The translations under genes were made by a program, and so were the position numbers. From NCBI GenBank assembly GCA_023417985.1, contig JAEZDV010000340.1, forward strand, positions 1 to 10,138: a DNA stretch of 10,138 bases, given 5' to 3'. This DNA is from Actinomycetes bacterium (GTDB taxonomy: Bacteria > Actinomycetota > Actinomycetes > Mycobacteriales > Mycobacteriaceae). Below, piece by piece: positions 1-6,389 of this stretch; positions within the stretch are counted from its first letter, which is position 1, and the number at the start of each line of letters is the position of its first letter. The notes under the pieces were generated by a model. That model was given only the letters and a program-made list of their open reading frames with translations. It was not told the origin of the DNA and ran no database searches.

Positions 1-46
<46 letters not shown>

Positions 47-71
47 TCCGCGCTCTCTCGAGCGCTCGTTG

Positions 72-77
72 AGATTA
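72..77 (-). promoter_or_regulatory. Candidate -10 box for the tRNA-Pro gene
   Basis: On the minus strand this hexamer reads TAATCT and fits the actinobacterial SigA -10 pattern TAnnnT. It lies 25 nt upstream of the tRNA 5' end, so transcription would start near position 65 and leave a leader of about 19 nt, normal for a tRNA. I see no convincing -35 box at the right distance, which is common in this group. A 10-bp perfect palindrome (CGAGCGCTCG, 59-68) covers the predicted start. The rest of the 47-149 spacer holds a weak GGTCA/TGACC stem downstream of der without a T-run. The promoter call is inference from sequence alone. Confidence 0.42.
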
Positions 78-149
78 CAACAGGGACGGCTGGAAACGCT
101 AATCGCCTGGTCAGAGCCCTATGACCGCTGGGGCGTCAGGACCGTGGCC

Positions 150-1574
150 CTACGACTTGCGGCGGTCGCGCTTTTCCCGCACACGCACCGACACGCGAAC
201 CGGGCTGCCGTCGAAGTTGAACTCCTCGCGCAGTTTCCGTTCGATGAACCGGCGGTACCCGGCTTCGAGGAATCCGGTGGTGAACAACACGAACGTCGGC
301 GGCCGCGTGGCAGCCTGCGTCGCGAACATCACCCGAGGCAACCGGCCCCCGCGCATCGGCGGCGGCGTGGCGGCGACGATCTCCTTGAGCCAGTTGTTGA
401 GGCGCCCGGTGGAGATCCGCTTGTCCCACGACTCCAGTGCCGTTTCCATGGCAGGCACAAGCTTCTGTACCGCGCGACCGGTCTTGGCGGAGATGTTCAC
501 GCGCGCCGCCCACGGCACCCGCGACAGGTCGCGTTCGATTTCACGACCCAGTTCGTAGCGGCGGTCCTCGTCGACCAGGTCCCACTTGTTGAACGCGATC
601 ACCAGCGCCCGGCCCGACTCCACGACCATCGTGATGACACGCTGGTCCTGTTCGGTGATGGGCTGCGACGCGTCGATCAACAGCACCGCGACCTCTGCGG
701 CCTCGATCGCCGCGCGCGTCCGGAGCGACGCATAGAACTCGGCGCCCGAAGCATGGGTGACACGCTTGCGCAGGCCCGCCGTGTCGACGAACCGCCACGG
801 CTTGCCACCGAGCTCGACGAGCGAGTCGACGGGGTCGACGGTGGTGCCGGCGACGTCGTGCACCACCGACCGCTCGTCGCCGGCGAGCTTGTTGAGCAGG
901 CTCGACTTGCCGACGTTCGGCTTCCCGACGAGCGCGACCCGGCGGGGTCCTCCCCCGCCGGTGCCTTCGCGCGGCGTCGCGGGCAGCTTCTGGAGCAGGT
1001 CGTCGAGCAGGTCGCCGGTGCCGCGCCCGTGCGTCGCCGACACCGAGTAGGGCTGCCCGAGGCCGAGCGACCACAGGGCGGCAGCTTCGGCTTCGACCCG
1101 ATCGTCGTCGACCTTGTTGGCGACGAGCAGCACCGGGGTCTTCGAGCGCCGGAGCACCTTCGCGACGGCCTCGTCGACGTTGGTCGCGCCGACTGTCGCG
1201 TCGACTACGACGAGAATCGCGTCGGCGGTCCGCATCGCGACCTCTGCCTGCTGTGCGACGGACTGCATCATGCCCTTGGCGTCGGGTTCCCAGCCGCCGG
1301 TGTCCTGCACCATGAAGCGGCGTCCGGCCCAGGTCGCCTCGTACGAGACGCGGTCGCGGGTGACTCCCGGAACGTCCTCGACGACCGCTTCACGGCGGCC
1401 GATGATGCGGTTGACCAGCGTCGATTTTCCGACGTTGGGTCGACCGACGACCGCGACGGTCGGAACCGGCACGAACTCTTCGAACTCGTCGCCGTCGGTG
1501 AGATCGATATCCCAGTCGGCTTCTTCGGACCATGTGCCGTCGCCGGCGAATTCTGTGGTGACGTCGTCGCTCAC
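150..1574 (-). CDS. der: Ribosome biogenesis GTPase Der (EngA)
   Basis: A 474-aa tandem-GTPase protein needed for late maturation of the 50S ribosomal subunit; it acts in the cytoplasm on 23S rRNA-containing precursors. Two complete G domains are visible. The first has P-loop GRPNVGKS (about 44-51), DTGG (91-94) and NKVD (153-156). The second has GKPNVGKS (217-224), DTAG (264-267) and NKWD (329-332). The C-terminal part (about 385-474) fits the KH-like domain and ends in a basic tail (REKRDRRKS). The first 38 residues are an acidic leader rich in D/E and W that most non-actinobacterial Der proteins lack, as far as I recall. The start is GTG at 1572-1574, overlapping the cmk stop in a GTGA junction, so translation is probably coupled. 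It is the last protein gene of the parA-der cluster. Length and motifs are normal for the family. Confidence 0.97.
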   Translation of the reverse strand: MSDDVTTEFAGDGTWSEEADWDIDLTDGDEFEEFVPVPTVAVVGRPNVGKSTLVNRIIGRREAVVEDVPGVTRDRVSYEATWAGRRFMVQDTGGWEPDAKGMMQSVAQQAEVAMRTADAILVVVDATVGATNVDEAVAKVLRRSKTPVLLVANKVDDDRVEAEAAALWSLGLGQPYSVSATHGRGTGDLLDDLLQKLPATPREGTGGGGPRRVALVGKPNVGKSSLLNKLAGDERSVVHDVAGTTVDPVDSLVELGGKPWRFVDTAGLRKRVTHASGAEFYASLRTRAAIEAAEVAVLLIDASQPITEQDQRVITMVVESGRALVIAFNKWDLVDEDRRYELGREIERDLSRVPWAARVNISAKTGRAVQKLVPAMETALESWDKRISTGRLNNWLKEIVAATPPPMRGGRLPRVMFATQAATRPPTFVLFTTGFLEAGYRRFIERKLREEFNFDGSPVRVSVRVREKRDRRKS

Positions 1575-2281
1575 AGCGTCGCTCCCGTCTGCTCGGCGAC
1601 CACCGCGACGAGCGCAGCGACCACCTCGTCGATGTTCATATCGCTGGTGTCCACGACGACCGCGTCGTCCGCCGCGCGCAGCGGTGAGACCGCGCGGGTG
1701 GAGTCGAGGTGGTCGCGGCGCTGTACTGCCGCGAGGACCGCCTCGTAGTCGTCGCCGCGGCCCTCCGCGATGTTCTGGTTGTTGCGCCGGTGGGCGCGGG
1801 CCTCAGGGGAGGCGGTGAGATAGATCTTCACGTCCGAGTCGGGGAACACGACGGTGCCGATGTCCCGTCCCTCGACGACGACGCGTCCGGCGGCGCGTCC
1901 GAGTCGCTGCTGTGCTTCGACGAGGAGCGTGCGCACCTCGGGCACAGCGGAGACGGCGGAGACCGCCGCGGTGACCTCGGCGCTGCGGATGATCTCGCGG
2001 ACGTCCTCGCCGTCGAGGCGGATGTCCTCGACGGCCGGATCGGTGCCGATGGACCAGGGCAGGTCCGCGGTGACGGCTGCGATCGCGGCCGGGTCCGTCA
2101 GGTCGGTGCCGCGGCGCAGTGCGTGCAGTGTCGCGACCCGGTACATGGCACCGGTGTCGAGATAGGCCGCGCGTAGGTGCATGGCGAGTCGCTTGGACAC
2201 GGTGGATTTGCCGGTCCCGGAGGGTCCGTCCATCGCGACGATCAGTGCACCGTCCCCGGCGAGCGAGGGCGTGCCGGTCAC
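1571..2281 (-). CDS. cmk: Cytidylate kinase (CMP/dCMP kinase)
   Basis: A 236-aa monomeric kinase that phosphorylates CMP and dCMP with ATP, salvaging cytidine nucleotides released by RNA turnover. The P-loop GPSGTGKST is at residues 19-27. It is followed by DTGAMYR (42-48), the nucleoside-binding stretch, and the conserved EGRDIGT (137-143). The lid/R-rich part RRNNQ and the C-terminal block DSTRAVSPLRAADDAVVVDTS also fit Cmk. Length is normal (about 220-230 aa in the family) plus a short N-terminal leader of about 12 residues. The start is GTG at 2279-2281 inside a GTGA overlap with the stop of the upstream pseudouridine synthase gene; the 3' end overlaps der the same way. The cmk-der pairing is conserved in actinobacteria (Rv1712-Rv1713 in M. 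tuberculosis). No defects are seen. Confidence 0.97.
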   Translation of the reverse strand: MTGTPSLAGDGALIVAMDGPSGTGKSTVSKRLAMHLRAAYLDTGAMYRVATLHALRRGTDLTDPAAIAAVTADLPWSIGTDPAVEDIRLDGEDVREIIRSAEVTAAVSAVSAVPEVRTLLVEAQQRLGRAAGRVVVEGRDIGTVVFPDSDVKIYLTASPEARAHRRNNQNIAEGRGDDYEAVLAAVQRRDHLDSTRAVSPLRAADDAVVVDTSDMNIDEVVAALVAVVAEQTGATL

Positions 2282-3657
2282 AGGCCGACCGCCTCGTACA
2301 GTCCGCCCACTTCCTTGCGTCCGAGCACACGCAGGGTGCCGGGGCGCTGGTCGCCGAGCGCGACGGGACCGATGTTGGTGCGGACCAGGCGGATCACCGG
2401 GTGGCCCACCGCGTCGAGGAGCCGGCGGACGATGTGCTTGCGGCCCTCGTGGAGTTCGAGGCGCACACGGGACTGGCCGTTGAACACTTCGAGCAACGCG
2501 AACTCGTCGACCGACGCGGGGCCGTCTTCGAGTTCCACGCCCTCCTTGAGCTTCTTGCCGACACCGCGCGGAAGTTCGCCCTTGACGGTCGCCAGGTAGG
2601 TCTTGGCGACCTCGAACGAGGGGTGCATGAGGCGATGAGCGAGTTCACCGTCGTTGGTGAGCAGCAGCAGCCCTTCGGTGTCCGCGTCGAGGCGGCCCAC
2701 GTGGAAGAGTCGCTGACCGGCGGCGATGCGTTCGGAGACGATGTCGCCGACGCAAGGACGGCCGAGATCGTCGGACATCGTGGACTGCCATCCCCGCGGC
2801 TTGTTCAGCACGAGATGCACGAGGTCCTTCTTGACGACCACACGCGTTCCGTCGACGCGAATGACGGTGTTCTCGGGATCGACGCGGAGGCCCTGCTCGA
2901 TCACGATCTTGCCGTCGACCTCGACGCGTCCGGCGTCGATGAGTTCTTCGGCGGCCCGGCGCGAGGCGACACCGGCCTGGGCGAGCACCTTCTGCAGGCG
3001 CACTCCCTCACCTGCGGGAAGCTGGGTGGGCCCGGCGTCGCGATGTTGGTGCCGCGCGGGCTTCGCGTTGCTGATCGTCGGGTTGGGGGTGGGCCGCTTC
3101 GCCGCCGGTTTCGGCGCGGCGGGCCGACCGCGCTTGTTCAGCGTGGTGCCCTTGCGGTGGGTCTTCTTGGCGGCGTCCGGCGCGGAGGTTTCCGCCCGGC
3201 GATCCGGGCGAGCGTCGGTGCGGCGATCGGGACGAGCATCCGTACGGCGGTCGGTCCGGCCTTCGGTACGACGGTCGGCCCGGTAGTCGGGGCGACCCTC
3301 GGTACGACGGTCGGAGCGGTGGTCCGGACGACCCTCGCTACGACGATCCGCGCGGAAGTCCGAACGACCCTCACTGCGGCGGTCAGGGCGACCCTCGGTG
3401 CGACGATCGGGGCGGTGGTCCGAGCGGCCCTCGGTGCGACGGTCGGGGCGGTGGTCCGAGCGACCTTCCGTACGACGATCCGTCCGGAAATCCGAACGAC
3501 CCTCGCTTCGGCGATCGGGTCGGGAGTCGGTACGACGATCGGAGCGAGCGTCCGTCCGGTTGTCGGAGCGCGGGGCGCGAGGATTCCGATCCTTCGCGGC
3601 GCGGGAAGTATTTCGATTGCGGTCCGGTGTGCCATCACGGCGAGCGGGTGTATTCAC
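2278..3657 (-). CDS. rluB: 23S rRNA pseudouridine synthase (RluB/RsuA family) with a long repetitive basic N-terminus
   Basis: With the start chosen here the protein has 459 aa. The C-terminal half is a normal RsuA/RluB/E/F-type enzyme converting a specific uridine in large-subunit rRNA to pseudouridine. It has an S4 RNA-binding domain (about 219-265, RLQKVLAQAGVASRRAAEEL) and a catalytic domain with LNKPRGW and the GRLDADTEGLLLLTNDG motif. The Asp at about residue 324 is the expected nucleophile, and the later EGRKHIVRRLL block is also present. The first ~215 residues are an Arg/Asp/Gly/Thr-rich, probably disordered region with 12-residue repeats (about 38-155). The mycobacterial homologue Rv1711 is only about 254 aa. 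The start is GTG at 3655-3657, preceded by AGGA with 5 nt spacing, 10 nt after the scpB stop. The frame stays open up to 3771, but that part overlaps scpB and has no role I can see. The exact uridine target cannot be read from sequence. Confidence 0.93.
   Translation of the reverse strand: MNTPARRDGTPDRNRNTSRAAKDRNPRAPRSDNRTDARSDRRTDSRPDRRSEGRSDFRTDRRTEGRSDHRPDRRTEGRSDHRPDRRTEGRPDRRSEGRSDFRADRRSEGRPDHRSDRRTEGRPDYRADRRTEGRTDRRTDARPDRRTDARPDRRAETSAPDAAKKTHRKGTTLNKRGRPAAPKPAAKRPTPNPTISNAKPARHQHRDAGPTQLPAGEGVRLQKVLAQAGVASRRAAEELIDAGRVEVDGKIVIEQGLRVDPENTVIRVDGTRVVVKKDLVHLVLNKPRGWQSTMSDDLGRPCVGDIVSERIAAGQRLFHVGRLDADTEGLLLLTNDGELAHRLMHPSFEVAKTYLATVKGELPRGVGKKLKEGVELEDGPASVDEFALLEVFNGQSRVRLELHEGRKHIVRRLLDAVGHPVIRLVRTNIGPVALGDQRPGTLRVLGRKEVGGLYEAVGL
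3193..3546 (-). repeat. 36-bp/24-bp tandem repeats coding for the RluB N-terminal extension
   Basis: In-frame tandem repeats. In one constant phase I read 36-bp units at 3259-3294, 3295-3330, 3331-3366, 3391-3426, 3427-3462, 3463-3498 and 3499-3534, with a short 24-bp unit at 3367-3390. Shorter 24-bp units fill 3193-3258. Units 3391-3426 and 3427-3462 differ at only 2 of 36 positions; the others have drifted, mostly keeping the protein motif DRRTEGRxDxRx. Lengths are multiples of 3 and stay in the rluB frame. The near-identical pair suggests recent duplication, so copy number may vary between strains. There are no spacers of unrelated sequence, so this is not a CRISPR array. Confidence 0.92.
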
Positions 3658-3667
3658 TTGATTCCTG

Positions 3668-4372
3668 TCAATTCTCTGGGTCGAACTCCGCGGGCGAGAG
3701 TGTCTCGGTACGCGCGTTCTTGCCCATTCTCTCAAATCGTGGGTCCGACTCGAGACTCTCGGAGATGTCATCGATCACATCGACGTCCGGGAGCAGTGGC
3801 CCGACGGGCGGAAGTTCCTGAAGAGACGCCAGTCCCAGACGTTCGAGAAACAGTTCCGTCGTGACGTAGAGCGTGCCGCCGGTCTCCCGGTCCGTGCCGG
3901 CCTCGGCGATCAGATCGCGGGCCAGCAGGGTGCGCATCACCCCGTCGACATTGACGCCGCGTACAGCACTGACCCGGCTGCGGGTCACCGGCTGCCGGTA
4001 TGCGACGACGGCGAGTGTTTCCAGCGCTGCGCGGGTGAGCTTCGTCCGCGCACCGCCCTGCAGCAGTTTCTCGACGTACGGCGCGAACTCGCGTCGGGTG
4101 TAGAAGCGCCAGCCGTCGCCCGCGATCCGCAGGTCGATGCCGGACCCCCGCGCGGTGAGGCTGTCGGCAAGTCCGCGCAGCGCAGCCTCCGCACGGTCGG
4201 CCGTCACTCCGATCGCGGAGGCGAGTTGCTCGGTCGACGCAGGCGTGTCGACGACGAGGAGCAGCGCTTCGAGTGCGGCGACGAGTTCGTCGTCGGCCAT
4301 CTCCAGCAGTTCCGCGTCCCAGGCCCGTTCGTCGGCGGTGCTTCCGGCGTCCGCAACGTGGTCCTGGCTCAT
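3668..4372 (-). CDS. scpB: Segregation and condensation protein B (ScpB)
   Basis: A 234-aa kleisin-interacting protein that, as a dimer, binds ScpA and the SMC ATPase to form bacterial condensin on the chromosome. Two winged-helix domains are recognisable: about 29-92 (LVAALEALLLVVDTPASTEQL to GWRFYTRREF) and about 108-182. The second contains the family-typical ALETLAVVAYRQPVTRSRVSAVRGVNVD (116-143) and LIAEAG...GGTLYVTTELFLERLGL. The tail after about 190 is acidic and probably flexible. The ATG at 4370-4372 forms a 4-nt ATGA overlap with the scpA stop, with a strong Shine-Dalgarno GAGGAGG inside the scpA end. This start gives a normal length; a longer open frame to 4756 runs antisense-like through scpA and is rejected. 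Coupled expression with scpA fits a fixed stoichiometry. Confidence 0.96.
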   Translation of the reverse strand: MSQDHVADAGSTADERAWDAELLEMADDELVAALEALLLVVDTPASTEQLASAIGVTADRAEAALRGLADSLTARGSGIDLRIAGDGWRFYTRREFAPYVEKLLQGGARTKLTRAALETLAVVAYRQPVTRSRVSAVRGVNVDGVMRTLLARDLIAEAGTDRETGGTLYVTTELFLERLGLASLQELPPVGPLLPDVDVIDDISESLESDPRFERMGKNARTETLSPAEFDPEN

Positions 4373-5271
4373 CCGTAGTCCTCCTCGAAGTCGACGGCGG
4401 TGTCGTCGTTTTCGCCGGTCCACGCCACCTGCAACGGTCCCAGCGGATCGGGCTGCTCGAAGGTGACGGCACGTTCCCGGTAGAGCTCGAGCAGAGCAAG
4501 GAAGCGGGCGACGATCTGCAGTCCGAGTTCGCACTCGGCGGTCAATTCGTCGAACCCCACCCAGACTCCGGCACCCCGCTGTTCCAGGAGCGCGAGGATC
4601 AGCGCGGCCTGCTCGGGCACCGACACGGTGGGGACGTGCAGGTGGTCGAGTCCCACCGTGGGGACGGGTTTGGGGCGGAATGCGGCAGCGGCGATCTCCG
4701 CGAAGCGCTGGGCGTCGACGCCGAGGACGACGTCCGGCACCAGGTTCTCGAAGCACTCTTCCAGCGAGACGGCGCGCGGATACCGGCGCAGCGCAGCGCT
4801 TTCGAGCGCGGCGAAATGTTCGGCGACCTGTTTGTAGGCGCGGTACTGCAGCAGTCGCGCGAACAACAGGTCGCGAGCTTCGAGGAGCGCGAGGTCTTCG
4901 GGGTCGTCGACGTCACCGGACGGAAGCAGTCGCGCGGCTTTGAGATCGAGCAGGGTCGCGGCGACGACGAGGAATTCGGTGGTCTGGTCGAGGCCGAGTT
5001 CCGGGCCGAGTCTGCGTGTGTACGCGATGAATTCGTCGGTTACCTGGTGGAGTGCCACTTCGGTGACGTCGAGGCGACGTTGCGAGATCAGGCTGAGCAG
5101 CAGATCGAACGGGCCTTCGAAGTTGCGGAGACTGAGATGGAAGCCGGCGGGCGTATCCGTCGCGGCAGTCTCGGGAGCCACGGGGGCGGCCGGTTCCGGC
5201 GTGATGTCCACGTCGATGGGGTCCGGAGGGGCGGCTTCCGGGGAAACCATGTCCGGGGCTGCGGTGTACAC
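4369..5271 (-). CDS. scpA: Segregation and condensation protein A (ScpA, kleisin)
   Basis: A 300-aa kleisin that bridges the SMC head domains and binds ScpB. The diagnostic N-terminal motif FEGPFDLLLSLISQRRLDVTEV is seen from residue 51. It is followed by the TTEFLVVAATLLDLKAARLLP helix block and a C-terminal winged-helix segment (VARFLALLELYRERAVTFEQ). Residues 1-43 form a Pro/Ala/Glu-rich leader of low complexity not needed for the fold. The start is uncertain: GTG at 5269-5271 lies 3 nt after the parA stop, and an ATG at 5248-5250 (residue 8) is the alternative; neither has a clear Shine-Dalgarno. Translational coupling to parA favours the GTG. The end overlaps scpB by 4 nt. The smc gene itself is not in this window. 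Confidence 0.95.
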   Translation of the reverse strand: MYTAAPDMVSPEAAPPDPIDVDITPEPAAPVAPETAATDTPAGFHLSLRNFEGPFDLLLSLISQRRLDVTEVALHQVTDEFIAYTRRLGPELGLDQTTEFLVVAATLLDLKAARLLPSGDVDDPEDLALLEARDLLFARLLQYRAYKQVAEHFAALESAALRRYPRAVSLEECFENLVPDVVLGVDAQRFAEIAAAAFRPKPVPTVGLDHLHVPTVSVPEQAALILALLEQRGAGVWVGFDELTAECELGLQIVARFLALLELYRERAVTFEQPDPLGPLQVAWTGENDDTAVDFEEDYG

Positions 5272-5274
5272 GGA

Positions 5275-6225
5275 TCAGCGGCCGGTCCGGTGGATGACTT
5301 CGCGCGCCAGGGCACGATACGACTCCGCGCCGGAGGACGACGGCGCCCACTTCGTGATCGGTTCACCTGCGACGCTGGTTTCGGGGAACTTGACCGTGCG
5401 GTTGATCACCGCGTCGTAGACGAGATCCCCGAACACCTCCACGACCCGCGACATCACTTCGCGGCCGTGCAGGGTGCGCGAGTCGTACATGGTGACGAGG
5501 ATCCCGGCGACGGTCAGTTTCGGGTTGAGCCGATCGCGGACCTTCGCCACGGTGTCGTTGAGCAGCGCGAGCCCGCGGAGGCTGAAGAACTCGCACTCCA
5601 TCGGGATGAGCACCGAGTCGGCGCAGGCCAGCGCATTGACGGTGAGCAGGCCGAGGGACGGCTGGCAGTCCACCAGGATGTAGTCGTAGCGGTCGAGGAC
5701 CGGGTAGAGCGCCCGCCCGAGGGCCTGCTCACGGCCCACTTCGGATACGAGCTGGATCTCGGCGGCCGAAAGGTCGATGTTGCTGGGCAGCAGATCGAGG
5801 TTCTCCACGTGCGTGTGGACGAGGACGTCGTCGGCCGAGACGCGGGGATCGACGAGAACGTTGTGGACGGTCAGATCCAGGTCGTGGTGCGCGACGCCGA
5901 GGCCGGCCGACAGTGCACCCTGCGGGTCGAGGTCGACGAGCAGGACTCGCCGTCCGCATTCGGCGAGCGAGGCGCCGAGGTTGATCGTGGAGGTGGTCTT
6001 GCCGACCCCGCCCTTCTGGTTGCACATCGCGATGATCTTCGCGGGACCGTGGGAGGTGAGTGGGGCGGGTTCGGGTATCACGCGGCGGGGACGGCCCGTC
6101 GGTCCGAGTTCGACATCGACGACCGGCGGCGCGGGCTCCGGCTGCCGGGACCCGGTGGCAGCGAGTGCCCACCCGGGCGTTCGGGTGTGTGCGGTTTCCG
6201 TGGCGGGTGGCTGAGGTGTGCCCAC
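5275..6225 (-). CDS. parA: ParA/Soj-family chromosome partition ATPase
   Basis: A 316-aa Walker-type partition ATPase. The deviant Walker A KGGVGKTTS (71-79), with the signature Lys of the ParA/MinD family, is followed by Walker A' DLDPQG (98-103) and Walker B-like DCQPSLG (186-192). The next blocks, LIPMECEFFSLRGLALL and TMYDSRTLHGREV, also fit Soj proteins. The first ~60 residues are a Pro/Ala-rich leader. There is no ParB gene beside it and no parS-like site (GTTTCACGTGAAAC type) in the window. It therefore resembles the second ParA homologue of mycobacteria (Rv1708), which sits before scpA-scpB, rather than the oriC-near parAB pair. A role with condensin in nucleoid organisation is inferred from the neighbours. 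The GTG start at 6223-6225 is preceded by GGGGGAG at 8 nt spacing. It is the first gene of the second cluster. Confidence 0.93.
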   Translation of the reverse strand: MGTPQPPATETAHTRTPGWALAATGSRQPEPAPPVVDVELGPTGRPRRVIPEPAPLTSHGPAKIIAMCNQKGGVGKTTSTINLGASLAECGRRVLLVDLDPQGALSAGLGVAHHDLDLTVHNVLVDPRVSADDVLVHTHVENLDLLPSNIDLSAAEIQLVSEVGREQALGRALYPVLDRYDYILVDCQPSLGLLTVNALACADSVLIPMECEFFSLRGLALLNDTVAKVRDRLNPKLTVAGILVTMYDSRTLHGREVMSRVVEVFGDLVYDAVINRTVKFPETSVAGEPITKWAPSSSGAESYRALAREVIHRTGR

Positions 6226-6254
6226 GTTCGGTACTCCCCCTGTCCTGGCGACCC

Positions 6255-6309
6255 GGTCTGTCTCCCACCGGATCTTTGTGTCACCGGATGTGTCTCACCG
6301 AACCGTGTC
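6255..6309 (-). repeat. Short direct repeats in the parA leader
   Basis: On the plus strand CACCGGAT occurs at 6266-6273 and 6282-6289, and a third diverged copy CACCGAAC at 6296-6303. Each is preceded by a TGTCTCC, TGTGT or TGTGTCT element, and a further GTGTC follows at 6305-6309. Periods are 16 and 14-15 bp, not a multiple of three, in a region where I see no gene. The block lies between the candidate parA promoter and the Shine-Dalgarno, so it would be part of the 5' leader or a protein-binding cluster. Function is unknown; the pattern could also arise by chance in GC-rich DNA. Confidence 0.5.
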
Positions 6310-6316
6310 CGGCTGC

Positions 6317-6334
6317 CGTTCCGTTACAGGAACG
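6317..6334. promoter_or_regulatory. 18-bp palindrome at the putative parA transcription start
   Basis: A perfect inverted repeat CGTTCC-GTTACA-GGAACG with 6-bp arms and a 6-bp spacer. It overlaps the end of a candidate -10 box (TAGCGT on the minus strand) and covers the predicted start region, the classic place for a repressor operator. It has no following T-run, so it is a poor terminator for xerD. The binding protein, if any, cannot be named from the sequence. Confidence 0.4.
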
Positions 6335-6337
6335 CTA
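6332..6337 (-). promoter_or_regulatory. Candidate -10 box upstream of the parA-der cluster
   Basis: On the minus strand this reads TAGCGT in the context GGTAGCGTTCC, fitting the TAnnnT -10 pattern of actinobacterial SigA promoters. No good TTGACA-like -35 is visible at 16-18 bp. It lies within the 164-nt non-coding interval between the xerD stop and the parA GTG and would give a leader of about 100 nt. A separate promoter here is plausible because this is the largest gap between the two tight gene clusters, but read-through from xerD is not excluded. Confidence 0.35.
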
Positions 6338-6389
6338 CCGCCTCGAGGCCCCGATCACTGCACGGACACGCGCCGCCACGCGGTGTTAC

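Noticed and set aside
99..149. Possible terminator after der (GGTCA/TGACC stem)
   Set aside because: Only a 5-bp stem with an 8-nt loop and no following T-run; too weak to call.
69..1748. 559-codon plus-strand open frame over der
   Set aside because: Antisense shadow of der and the end of cmk; no domain or ribosome-binding site supports it.
3193..3546. CRISPR-like regular repeats
   Set aside because: Units are contiguous, diverged, in frame with a protein and have no unique spacers.
3658..3771. 38-codon upstream extension of the rluB frame
   Set aside because: It lies inside the scpB 3' end. The GTG at 3655-3657 has an AGGA site just after the scpB stop and is the better start.
2119..3864. 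581-codon plus-strand open frame with repetitive IRTTLGATVGAVVR-like segments
   Set aside because: The apparent protein repeat is only the antisense reading of the rluB coding repeat; the minus-strand frame encodes the recognisable enzyme.
4373..4756. 128-codon upstream extension of the scpB frame
   Set aside because: It lies inside scpA and is Arg-rich shadow sequence; the ATG at 4370-4372 has a strong Shine-Dalgarno and gives the normal ScpB length.
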